This document shows, piece by piece, positions 7,887 to 15,107 of a stretch of 36,504 nucleotides of DNA; position 1 is the first letter of the stretch, and the number at the start of each line of letters is the position of its first letter. The translations under genes were made by a program, and so were the position numbers. This DNA comes from an uncultured Collinsella sp. (GTDB lineage: Bacteria > Actinomycetota > Coriobacteriia > Coriobacteriales > Coriobacteriaceae). The notes below the pieces were generated by a model. It worked only from the letters and a program-made list of their open reading frames with translations, made no database searches and had not been told where the DNA came from. Where the stretch lies: the NCBI GenBank assembly GCA_900549065.1, contig URNC01000005.1, positions 1 through 36,504 of the forward strand, given 5' to 3'.

Positions 7887-8162
7887 TGCGCAGCCTCGAC
7901 AGGATAATCGCATTCACTGATTTAATATTGCGTTCCTTCGGAGTAACGGACAAGAAGCCTTCACGATGCGGAAAGATTTGGGGGCAAAGCCCCTGGCCTC
8001 CCCTACGTTAACTTCGCTGACGGCGGCTACAGGGACCTACACTCTGGAAAGTCGCCGGGCTGATTTTTTTGGCTTCTATTTGATAAAGGCGCACTTCCCA
8101 GCATCTCATTCGCCCTATAGCTCTGTTTTAATTTCTAATTGATGATCGATGCGTGGCGTCAT
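7887..8162. other. Spacer without recognisable genes
   Basis: No convincing coding frame or RNA gene. It contains a short GGGGC-AAA-GCCCC hairpin near 7981-7993 and becomes A/T-richer toward the regulator gene at 8163. It marks the left edge of the accessory stretch. Confidence 0.4.
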
Positions 8163-8426
8163 CTAATTATCTTCGCTACTCAAAACAGCCCCAAGTTTAC
8201 GTACTAGCGTCTCAACAGTAATTCCGAGTGCATCCGCATAGACAAACTGCTCATAAACCCTAAGGCTGCGTTCCCCGGTCTCGACCTTTGAGATGAACGA
8301 CTGAGGTACCCCCAGTTTCTTTGCGAGTTCAACCTGAGTGATACCTTGCTCCCGACGAATCTGGGAAAGGCATTTTCCGCATGTCCTGTTAGCATCAACG
8401 TTCATGCCGTTTACGCTATATTCCAT
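8163..8426 (-). CDS. Xre-family HTH transcriptional regulator
   Basis: Small DNA-binding protein of 87 aa. The Cro/C1-type HTH spans about residues 20-75: LSQIRREQGITQVELAKKLG, then VPQSFISKVETGERSLRVYE. A CGKC pair at 16-19 just before the HTH is unusual. The start chosen is the ATG at 8426, because the palindromic operator at 8431-8453 lies immediately upstream. A TTG start at 8441 would put the first codons inside the operator, and an ATG at 8405 is also possible. No strong ribosome binding site is visible, so the mRNA may be leaderless. It is divergent from the membrane protein at 8527, which it likely controls together with itself. The DNA is richer in A/T than the flanking biosynthetic genes. 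Confidence 0.8.
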   Translation of the reverse strand: MEYSVNGMNVDANRTCGKCLSQIRREQGITQVELAKKLGVPQSFISKVETGERSLRVYEQFVYADALGITVETLVRKLGAVLSSEDN

Positions 8427-8430
8427 TTTG

Positions 8431-8453
8431 ATATATCCCAAACTGGGATATAT
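8431..8453. promoter_or_regulatory. Palindromic operator between divergent genes
   Basis: ATATATCCCA (8431-8440) and TGGGATATAT (8444-8453) form a perfect 10-bp inverted repeat with a 3-base centre. It sits 4 bases before the chosen start of the Xre regulator and 73 bases before the membrane protein gene. That is the expected place for an autoregulatory site controlling both directions. Confidence 0.75.
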
Positions 8454-8526
8454 TTATGTCACCAGCCATTCCGCTTATCAAAAATGCCCATTGCAGATCC
8501 ATAGCTAGGAAGGAGCCTCGATAAAC

Positions 8527-9540
8527 ATGAATGACGAGATGAAGGAGCCTGACGAGGAAAAGGCACTCAGTGAGTCCGACGAACGGAAGCCAGATTTCAA
8601 AGCCGAGCAGTTTTCTGATGGTGCTAGCGACACCCCCTCCTCTGATATTCCGCCATCAAACGAAGATGACGGCGCACGCAAAAATGAAGAAAACGACTCA
8701 CTTCTAACGCGGGCCATTCATAAATTAGGCAATAAAAAACGAGCGGCAATCGCAGCTGCCGTGGCAGTTGTCATCATCTTCAGTTTGCCCATGCTGTTTC
8801 CTCAATTGTTTTGTAGCCACAAACTATGGGCCAATGCAACCTGCACTAGCCCTCGTGTATGCAAAAGTTGCGGCAAAACCGAGGGAGAACCTCTCGGGCA
8901 CGAATGGGAAGAAGCAACTTGTACGACACCGAAGACCTGCCAGCGTTGCGGCGAAACGAAAGGGGAGCCACTCGGACACCAACCGGGCTCGTGGACCAAA
9001 GAACTCGACTACGTAGATGCCACTTCGAAGGAAATACGAGAATGCGAGAGATGCGGAGAGGTCGTTGACACCCGCAACGAGAAGGAAATCACATCTTTTC
9101 TTGGCGACGGAAAGTTTTCAATTTCCCCAAAAGGCTTTATTGATCGACTTAACGAGGAATTCTCCGATATCCCCAATTGCAGCAGCATGAATGCGGATTA
9201 CGAACTAGACGATAGCGGCATGGGACTCGAACTTCAGATCAAAAACGGTTCAAAGATTGCCGGTATTGGAGGCTTCTTTTCGGACTCGAGTAACCCGGTG
9301 CTACTCAGCTATCTTGGATCCGAAAACTGCTTCAAAAACATAGTCATGTACTTCGAAAACTCCGACTATGCCGCGGCGACAGCATTGGCAACTATACAAG
9401 CAATCGATCCAACACTTTCGTTTTCAGACGCCAAGGAAGTTGGTGCTGCCTGCGTAGATACGCCAACTGTCAAAAATGGAATTACGTATGCAATCGTAGC
9501 TTCGAATGGAGAGTACTGGCTAAGCGCTCGAATTGAATAA
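8527..9540 (+). CDS. Membrane-anchored protein with paired zinc-ribbon-like CxxC repeats
   Basis: 337 aa, no named family recognised. Residues 1-58 are strongly acidic and low-complexity. A single membrane segment follows at about 72-94, preceded by basic KKR. After it come two tandem repeats of the form ATCTxPxxCxxCGxTxGEPLGHxW (about 105-125 and 130-151), and a third, diverged CERCG at 173-177. Such repeats occur in surface proteins of gut Firmicutes and Actinobacteria and may bind zinc. Residues about 190-337 look like a separate soluble domain without clear family motifs. The topology suggests the cysteine repeats and C-terminal domain lie outside. The start ATG has GGAAGGAG upstream. It is divergent from the Xre regulator and shares the operator at 8431-8453. 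Function unknown. Confidence 0.8.
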   Translation: MNDEMKEPDEEKALSESDERKPDFKAEQFSDGASDTPSSDIPPSNEDDGARKNEENDSLLTRAIHKLGNKKRAAIAAAVAVVIIFSLPMLFPQLFCSHKLWANATCTSPRVCKSCGKTEGEPLGHEWEEATCTTPKTCQRCGETKGEPLGHQPGSWTKELDYVDATSKEIRECERCGEVVDTRNEKEITSFLGDGKFSISPKGFIDRLNEEFSDIPNCSSMNADYELDDSGMGLELQIKNGSKIAGIGGFFSDSSNPVLLSYLGSENCFKNIVMYFENSDYAAATALATIQAIDPTLSFSDAKEVGAACVDTPTVKNGITYAIVASNGEYWLSARIE

Positions 9541-9619
9541 TTTTCTTTGATTACTAAATTCAGACGCCTCTTACTCGCGACATATTAAAACTCAACCCCT
9601 GGCAGCATCGTCAATCGAA

Positions 9620-9657
9620 AATTGCCCCGCCGAGCACTTTAGCTTGGCGGGGCATTT
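9620..9657. terminator. Bidirectional terminator between convergent genes
   Basis: TGCCCCGCC (9623-9631) pairs with GGCGGGGCA (9646-9654). Flanking AAAAT on the left and TTTCAAT on the right give tails for both strands. It lies between the plus-strand membrane protein (ends 9540) and the minus-strand HTH gene (ends 9778). The rest of 9541-9777 shows nothing further. Confidence 0.7.
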
Positions 9658-9777
9658 CAATATGAAAGCGGATTTAAATATCAACAAGGCCTGCACGCTC
9701 CAACGAGACAGCCGGCTTCGCTGCTCAAATTGCCCTTGGTGAACCACAAGTTGAGCAATCAGTGGCCAGAATCCCCT

Positions 9778-10476
9778 TTAGGCTGCGCTGGTTTCTTTGT
9801 ATTCGAAGACTGGTTCTAGGAGGTCTTCGATGTTGCAGTGGAGGGCTTTTGCTATAGCTCTTACGGTTGTTACCGAGGCTTCATTGATGTTTCTCTGGCG
9901 CTGTTCGTACATTTGGATTGAGCGGAGTGACACACCTGATTCGTATGCTAGATCTTGTTGGGTTTTCTTAAGCTTCTTTCTTGCTAACGCAAGTTTTGTT
10001 TGCCTGGACGCTTTCTTCGCCATATCGCAGACGAGGCGAGCCACGCGTTCCTCCGAGGCTTCGTGCCAGGGGTAGTACAGACTGCGCAGCGCATCAAATG
10101 GAACGACATGCAGCAAATCTTCGAAAGACTCTCCTAGGCGCCACTGAAGGTATGCCAATATCCAGCCTGTCCAATATTCCGGCGTCTTCTCAAATCGATA
10201 GGTGCAGTCCGGTATAGGCCTGTTTTGATAGCCCGACCTTTCGGCGATAAGCGCGAACAGCTCAACGCCCGATTTTCCCGACACTACCCATGCGTTGCCG
10301 CGTTCGAACTCGCGAGCTACGCCGCTCAGGCAAAAGAGTTCAGCAACTTCCGATCCTTCTGTTCCATAATCGTTAACGGCATAGTCAAAGCAGTCGCCGA
10401 GATTGTTCATTGCATCCTCGAGATAGTAGACGGGGTATGTTCTACTCGGCCCACAATCCGTTAACTCTTGGATCAT
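9778..10476 (-). CDS. HTH antitoxin partner of the DUF3990-like protein
   Basis: 232 aa with two parts. Residues about 1-150 form an uncharacterised N-terminal domain (ELFCLSGVAREFERGNAWVV, SGKSGVELFALIAERSGY). Residues about 160-225 are an Xre-type HTH: LALARKKLKKTQQDLAYESG then VSLRSIQMYEQRQRNINEAS. The N-terminal part presumably neutralises the toxin while the HTH binds the operators at 11145-11189; this is inferred from the arrangement. The start ATG at 10476 is preceded by GGAGGG and lies within the upstream toxin gene, giving a 35-bp overlap and hence translational coupling. It is the second gene of the pair; toxin-first order is less common but known. Accessory gene, less GC-rich than the surroundings. 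Confidence 0.75.
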   Translation of the reverse strand: MIQELTDCGPSRTYPVYYLEDAMNNLGDCFDYAVNDYGTEGSEVAELFCLSGVAREFERGNAWVVSGKSGVELFALIAERSGYQNRPIPDCTYRFEKTPEYWTGWILAYLQWRLGESFEDLLHVVPFDALRSLYYPWHEASEERVARLVCDMAKKASRQTKLALARKKLKKTQQDLAYESGVSLRSIQMYEQRQRNINEASVTTVRAIAKALHCNIEDLLEPVFEYKETSAA

Positions 10477-11125
10477 TTAAATCAACCCTCCCTGCCATTA
10501 AATCCCTAATGTAGACACCCTCAGAGTCGAATCCATTCACAGTTTCCAAGTACTTGCGCCGCGCGTTCTGCTCTCGCTTAAAGCGCTTGGGATAATACTC
10601 AGATCCCAACGCCTGCTTCCATTCGCAGAATCTGATTGCTGAGAACGCACGCTCACTCATAAGCGCATATTGAATGCCCAAATCCCCCAAAAACATAATG
10701 CGCTGCAATTGCCTGAGCGAAATCATGCCGTTGACAAACTGTCTTGCAAACGAGAAATAGGAATCGTCGGCGCGATAGCCTCGAATAACGTCATAGGGAG
10801 AAATATCAATCAGGCAGTTATCCAGCAGATAGCGAAGCCCTTCGCGCGCCAGCGGTGTCGAAACATTGAACTCCCTATTGTTAGCCAAAATCGCGAGCCA
10901 ATTGAGAATTGAAAACTCCCCGGACTCCAAATCCAAGACCGCGAGACCATCCATATCGAGCTCATATCGATTCGCGATACCATCGGACTCGGTCCGACAT
11001 GCCCACTCCATTGCCATTTCCTCATGTGGCGTGCAATAAAACCCACACCCATAGTCATTGAATTGTCTGCATTTATCCAACGACGGATGCTCGACAACAG
11101 CCTCCGACCCGTGCCAAAGCTCCAT
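10442..11125 (-). CDS. DUF3990-like putative ADP-ribosyltransferase toxin
   Basis: 227 aa. The N-terminus MELWHGSEAVVEHPSL, followed by FNDYGCGFYCTPHEEMAMEW, is the pattern of DUF3990 proteins, which are grouped with the ADP-ribosyltransferase fold. The His of WHGS and the Tyr of GFYCT are candidates for the His/Tyr pair binding NAD. A later YFSFARQFVNG segment is also typical. No experimental activity can be claimed. The start ATG at 11125 has GGAGG 5 bases upstream; the TTG at 11137 overlaps that ribosome binding site and is rejected. The HTH gene follows with overlap, and two palindromic operators lie upstream. Together they look like an autoregulated toxin-antitoxin module. Confidence 0.78.
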   Translation of the reverse strand: MELWHGSEAVVEHPSLDKCRQFNDYGCGFYCTPHEEMAMEWACRTESDGIANRYELDMDGLAVLDLESGEFSILNWLAILANNREFNVSTPLAREGLRYLLDNCLIDISPYDVIRGYRADDSYFSFARQFVNGMISLRQLQRIMFLGDLGIQYALMSERAFSAIRFCEWKQALGSEYYPKRFKREQNARRKYLETVNGFDSEGVYIRDLMAGRVDLNDPRVNGLWAE

Positions 11126-11144
11126 TGTGACCTCCAAACAAAAA

Positions 11145-11189
11145 TATCACCCCAGTGATAGTGTACCAACAACTATCACTGGGGTGATA
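11145..11189. promoter_or_regulatory. Paired palindromic operators of the toxin-antitoxin pair
   Basis: TATCACCCCAGTGATA (11145-11160) is itself a TATCAC/GTGATA palindrome. Its reverse complement recurs at 11174-11189. The two flanked sites form a perfect 19-bp inverted repeat (11144-11162 with 11172-11190). Centres are 29 bp apart, close to three helical turns. The sites lie 20-65 bases upstream of the toxin start. Confidence 0.8.
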
Positions 11190-11226
11190 TAGATAGATGC
11201 AAACTATTGCCTGCCAAGAGCCCCTA

Positions 11227-11817
11227 CTAGAGACAGGCCTCGGCGATGCGCTTTTTGAGTTCATCGATGCCCGCACCGGTTTGGGAGCTTGTGATGATCA
11301 CGTTCTCGGCCGGGACGTTGAGCTGCTTTTTGATGGCTGCTGCCTGGCGGGCCTGTTGGGTGCGGCTGAGCTTGTCGGCCTTGGTGAGGCAGACGATAAA
11401 GTTGAACTCGTTGCCCTGCAGGTAGTCGATCATGTCATGGTCGAGCTTACTGGGATCGTGGCGAATGTCCACCAGCGATACAACCAGGTTAAAGCTGCGC
11501 TCGGAGTCGAAGAAGTCGCCGATGAGCTCGGCCCAGCGGTCACGCTCGGCCTTGGAACGACGGGCGAAACCGTAGCCCGGCAGGTCCACAAAGTGCACGT
11601 CGTCGGCCTCGAAGAAATTGATATTGCTCGTTTTGCCCGGCGTGCTCGAGACCTTGACGAGGTTCTTGCGGCCGAAGAGCTTGTTCATGATGGAGGACTT
11701 GCCCACGTTGGAGCGGCCCACAAAGCTCACCTCGGGACAGGTGGACTCGGGGATCTGCGAAACCTTGCCATAGCTGGCGACGAACTTGGCAAGCTGGTAG
11801 TTAATGGAATCGGCCAT
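11227..11817 (-). CDS. ysxC: Ribosome biogenesis GTP-binding protein YsxC/EngB
   Basis: Small essential-type GTPase of the YihA/YsxC/EngB family that acts in large ribosomal subunit assembly. It has 196 aa, the family norm. G1 is FVGRSNVGKSSIMNKL, G3 is VDLPGYGFARRSK, G4 is CLTKADKLS, and TSSQTGAG matches G5. The start is ATG 11817 with AAGGAG 5 bases upstream; the GTG two codons earlier is less well placed. It lies 42 bp after mtnN on the same strand, so the two are probably co-transcribed. No clear terminator separates it from the toxin operators downstream. Confidence 0.95.
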   Translation of the reverse strand: MADSINYQLAKFVASYGKVSQIPESTCPEVSFVGRSNVGKSSIMNKLFGRKNLVKVSSTPGKTSNINFFEADDVHFVDLPGYGFARRSKAERDRWAELIGDFFDSERSFNLVVSLVDIRHDPSKLDHDMIDYLQGNEFNFIVCLTKADKLSRTQQARQAAAIKKQLNVPAENVIITSSQTGAGIDELKKRIAEACL

Positions 11818-11859
11818 GGACACTCCTTGGTCGTAGGTTTTTACAAAACGGGCGCGCTA

Positions 11860-12597
11860 TTACGCGGCGGCGATACGACGAACGATGTCAAGCGTGATGC
11901 CGCTCGCGGTACGAGCGTACTCATCCAGATCGAACTCGCGCTCACAAAACGCGTCATATGCCTCGTCACAATTATCGCTGATAGCGCGCAGCACCAGGCA
12001 ATCGACACCATTCTTGGCCGCGATGTGCGCAATTGCCGCGCCCTCCATCTCGACGCAATCGGCATGCGTGGCCTCAATCGCAGCGTTACGCATAGCGTCA
12101 CCCGTAACAAAGCGGTCACCCGTGGCGATAGTGCCACACAGGAACTGCTTGGGGTCCTTCTTCGCAGAAGTCTCATCCACCGAGGCATCCACAAATCCAT
12201 GCTCGGCAAGCACGGCGGCGGCAACATCAGCCAACGCCGGCGTCGAGACAAACTCCTCGAGCCCCGGCGCGGACTCGGCGATGAGTGCCGTATCGGTATC
12301 CAGATAGCGCAGGCACTTGCCTATAACCACGTCGTTAATATGCAGTTTAGGGTTTAGGCCTCCCGCGATACCTGAAAACACAACGGCCTGCGGGGCGTAT
12401 TTGCTGATGAGATGCTGCGTTGCGGCAGCGGCGTTCACGGTACCCATGCCAGCGGTCGTGGCGACCACCGTCAGACCGTCAAGCTCGCCGCTCACAACGG
12501 TCAAGCCCGCCTCCTGCGCCTCATGTGCGCCACTCAGCTCTTCTTTAATCTGCGCAACCTCTTTTTCGAGTGCGCCTATGATCGCGATGGTTGCCAT
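11860..12597 (-). CDS. mtnN: 5'-methylthioadenosine/S-adenosylhomocysteine nucleosidase
   Basis: Cleaves adenine from methylthioadenosine and S-adenosylhomocysteine, removing by-products of SAM use and feeding methionine salvage or quorum-signal synthesis. 245 aa. The N-terminal IAIIGALEKEVAQI is the family opener. TAGMGTVNAAAATQHLI, FSGIAGGL and ATGDRFV follow. CVEMEGAAIAHIA supplies the ribose-binding Met-Glu pair, and RAISDNCD has the catalytic Asp. The start ATG 12597 is preceded by GGGGGAT; the frame upstream (TTG) is discounted. It is the likely first gene of an mtnN-ysxC unit. Confidence 0.95.
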   Translation of the reverse strand: MATIAIIGALEKEVAQIKEELSGAHEAQEAGLTVVSGELDGLTVVATTAGMGTVNAAAATQHLISKYAPQAVVFSGIAGGLNPKLHINDVVIGKCLRYLDTDTALIAESAPGLEEFVSTPALADVAAAVLAEHGFVDASVDETSAKKDPKQFLCGTIATGDRFVTGDAMRNAAIEATHADCVEMEGAAIAHIAAKNGVDCLVLRAISDNCDEAYDAFCEREFDLDEYARTASGITLDIVRRIAAA

Positions 12598-12676
12598 GCC
12601 ATCCCCCAAATCCGTGCAAATTGCTTATCCACGGTATGGTACCAGCATTTTGGCTCTTTCACTTTTTACGAAGTCG

Positions 12677-13795
12677 CTAGGCCAACGAGGACCGCACATC
12701 ATAGAGCGCCTTTGCAATCGCGGCCACGGCCTCACTCGATTGGTCGCTCCACGGCATCGACGTCATGATGCTCATAACATAGCTATGGCCGTCGACGTCG
12801 ATCAGTCCGGCATCACATGTCGAATAGCAACCGTCCTCGCTGATCCAGCCTGCCTTGTTGCGCACCGAGACCTGATCGTCCGCAATGCCATCGCGAATAA
12901 ACGAGCGCGATGTTGATGCCAGAAGGCCCGACAACCACTGTGAAGTCTCGGTATCCGTGCTCAGATACTCGCTCATCTCACGCCATAACCTAGCAGAAGT
13001 GCGCGGGCAATAAGTGGGAAAATCACTCATCGGATCGAGCGCGACCTCGTCTTCGACGCCGAGTGCGGCAATCCAATCCTCGTAATCGACACGGTCAAAC
13101 GCCGCGCGTAACGCAATAAACGAATCGTTGTCCGAATTAACGACCGCGGCCTCGATTAGGTCGCGCACCGTCTGCCAGCCCATGTTATAGCCACCATAGG
13201 TGCCAAGGGAATCATCAAGTGAGACCTGGCCCGTCTCGACCAGAGATTCGCAGATGTACAACGCATAGAGCGCCTTGTAGCTACTCGCGCCGTAAACCTC
13301 GACATCGGCGTTATACGTCACGCCCTTGCCGCTCGACAAATCGTAAAACACCACGCCCACATCGCCCAATTCCTGGGCCTGATCAAGGGCATCTTGGAGT
13401 GCGGCGAGGCTCTCATCCTCCAGGGCGGGGATCTGGTCATCAACCAATGAGAAGGTTTGCACGGTATCGCCTGAGGGAATATCGTTAAAGTCCGCCTTCG
13501 AAAGCCTCGTCTTAAGGCTCGCTGTCGACAGGGTTTGACTTGCGGTGGCTTTAGATTCAGAGACCTTTTTGTTTTGCGTCTGTACCGTTGACGCATCTGA
13601 GTGTGCCATTCGCTCCGACGCGTAGGTTTTGGCGGTAATTCCGAGGATAATAACCGCCAACGTTAGCATCCCAACGGCGGCAATCTTCGTCACGCGGATG
13701 CGAACGTCAGCGAGGCCACGCGAAGGCGTGCCCTTCGTCTCATATCTGCTGCCATGCTGCGGCACATACTCGTCCCGCGATGCGTTGCTTCGCAC
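12677..13795 (-). CDS. Secreted or membrane-anchored serine hydrolase, class A beta-lactamase fold
   Basis: 372 aa. A cytoplasmic N-terminus rich in charged residues precedes one membrane segment (about 36-54), so the catalytic domain is extracytoplasmic. The penicillin-recognising enzyme motifs are present: SSYK (Ser171-Lys174) as SxxK, SDN at 221-223, and KAG at 314-316 in place of KTG. The linker 60-110 is Ser/Thr/Gln rich. A beta-lactamase role is possible, but KAG and the Gram-positive setting equally fit a cell-wall hydrolase or an uncharacterised serine hydrolase. No Glu166 equivalent could be placed with certainty. The start is GTG 13795 with AGGAG six bases upstream. It lies 79 bp ahead of mtnN on the same strand. 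Confidence 0.82.
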   Translation of the reverse strand: MRSNASRDEYVPQHGSRYETKGTPSRGLADVRIRVTKIAAVGMLTLAVIILGITAKTYASERMAHSDASTVQTQNKKVSESKATASQTLSTASLKTRLSKADFNDIPSGDTVQTFSLVDDQIPALEDESLAALQDALDQAQELGDVGVVFYDLSSGKGVTYNADVEVYGASSYKALYALYICESLVETGQVSLDDSLGTYGGYNMGWQTVRDLIEAAVVNSDNDSFIALRAAFDRVDYEDWIAALGVEDEVALDPMSDFPTYCPRTSARLWREMSEYLSTDTETSQWLSGLLASTSRSFIRDGIADDQVSVRNKAGWISEDGCYSTCDAGLIDVDGHSYVMSIMTSMPWSDQSSEAVAAIAKALYDVRSSLA

Positions 13796-13953
13796 GTGGT
13801 CTCCTGGCTGCTACCGTTTATATACGAGCAGCATAATACCGAGCAGGCATTTCTTTCCAAAGATATTCAGCGGCGTTTAAGGTGTCTTTAAAGAAACCAC
13901 AAGCGTATTTATCCAATTGGCACGATTCTGTTGCGCATCTCCGCACAAAACGC

Positions 13954-14020
13954 AGTTGCGGTGGAATAGTTCCTGTTTGGGCGGCATAAGCCGAAAAACA
14001 AGAACCATTCCACCGCAACT
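13954..14020. repeat. 25-bp inverted repeat, REP-like
   Basis: Positions 13954-13978 pair with 13996-14020 with two mismatches, around a 17-base loop that includes GGCGGCATAAGCC. The arms begin AGTTGCGGTGGAAT. It sits between the 3' end of pflA and the 5' end of the serine hydrolase gene, with no T-run on either side. Confidence 0.65.
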
Positions 14021-14056
14021 TGACAGGGCTCTTTGGCAATCAACTTGATGCCCAGG

Positions 14057-14089
14057 GGCACTCATTTAAGTCTGTCCCCAATGAGTGCC
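14057..14089. repeat. Short hairpin with GGGGACAGACTTA core
   Basis: GGCACTCATT-type arms (to 14066) pair with AATGAGTGCC (14080-14089). On the minus strand the inside reads TGGGGACAGACTTAAA. It begins 13 bases after the pflA stop (minus strand). Its core resembles the hairpin at 33680-33735 and the repeats at 32238 and 33762, suggesting a REP-like family. Confidence 0.55.
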
Positions 14090-14102
14090 TGAAAATGGCT
14101 CG

Positions 14103-14921
14103 CTAGGCGATGGCGTTTTTGAATTCCGCACGACGCTTTTTCATGCCCGTCATGACGGCGTTGCGCAGCTCGGGCATGCGCTCGGTATCCATCTGTGGAA
14201 CGCCCTCGAGCTTATAGGGAATGCCCAATTGCTCGTACTTGACGACACCCATCGTGTGATACGGCAACATCTCCAGGCCGACCACGTTGTGCCACGGGGC
14301 GATTAGACGACCGAGCGCCTCGCACTCCTCCACCGTATCGGTGATACCCGGCACCACCACATGGCGAATAACAACCTTAATCTTGCGACGCGCGAGCTCA
14401 TCACCAAACGCCAGGATGCGTGCGGGATCGCAACCGGTCAGCTTTTTATGCTCGACGGGATCGGCGTGTTTAATGTCGAGCAGCACCATATCGGTCTCGT
14501 TGAGTACGGCATCGAACTTCTCGGGATGCGCGGGATCGAACGCATAGCCGCAGCTATCCAAGCAGGTATGCACGCGACCATCGGGGTTATTGTGCATGGC
14601 GCGGAACAGGTCGGCTAAAAACGCGGGCTGCAGGAGCGGCTCGCCGCCGGACACCGTAATACCGCCGCTGCGGTAAAACTCATGGTTGCTCTGGAACTCG
14701 TCCATCAGGTGCTCGACGGTCACCATGGTGCCGCCGTTAACCGACCAGGTGTCGGGGTTGTGGCAATACGCACAGCGCATGGGGCAGCCCTGAACAAACA
14801 CCACAAAGCGGATGCCGGGTCCATCGACCGTTCCCATCGTCTCAATCGAATGCACGCGGCCCAGGGCAAACGCGGAGTCCTCAGGACGAGCGTCCACACC
14901 CTCGAGCGTCATCTCAGCCAT
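14103..14921 (-). CDS. pflA: Pyruvate formate-lyase activating enzyme
   Basis: Radical SAM enzyme that abstracts hydrogen from the glycyl-radical domain to activate pyruvate formate-lyase. 272 aa from the chosen start. The core is TVDGPGIRFVVFVQGCPMRC followed by AYCHNPDTW: the CxxxCxxC cluster ligands are Cys46, Cys50 and Cys53. ITVSGGEPLLQ is the SAM-binding GGE motif, and VVIRHVVVPGITD and LEMLPYHTMGVVKYE are PflA-specific. The start is uncertain: ATG 14942 lacks a ribosome binding site, while ATG 14921 has a modest AAGG. Its target pair lies 8 kb away (22157-24545), unlike the common pflB-pflA operon. In this genome the radical is placed on the small separate protein. Confidence 0.93.
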   Translation of the reverse strand: MAEMTLEGVDARPEDSAFALGRVHSIETMGTVDGPGIRFVVFVQGCPMRCAYCHNPDTWSVNGGTMVTVEHLMDEFQSNHEFYRSGGITVSGGEPLLQPAFLADLFRAMHNNPDGRVHTCLDSCGYAFDPAHPEKFDAVLNETDMVLLDIKHADPVEHKKLTGCDPARILAFGDELARRKIKVVIRHVVVPGITDTVEECEALGRLIAPWHNVVGLEMLPYHTMGVVKYEQLGIPYKLEGVPQMDTERMPELRNAVMTGMKKRRAEFKNAIA

Positions 14922-15039
14922 TCCCGCTACCTTGCCTCTCATTGGTTTTAGCTACATAAATGCCAGAGTCATTCTAGCCTATATGCTTGATGGCGAAACG
15001 GTTTAGCGGTCAATTGGATTGTCCTATTTGGCCCCATGC

Positions 15040-15077
15040 AAAAGCGACGGGAAGGTTGTCGCAACCCGCCCGCCGTC
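15040..15077 (-). terminator. Possible terminator after degV
   Basis: GACGG (15046-15050) pairs with CCGTC (15073-15077), and GGTTG (15054-15058) with CAACC (15062-15066). On the minus strand the structure is followed by GCTTTTGC. It lies 31 bases after the degV stop. Confidence 0.4.
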
Positions 15078-15107
15078 AAGGCAATAGAAATCGATAGACG
15101 CCAGGCT

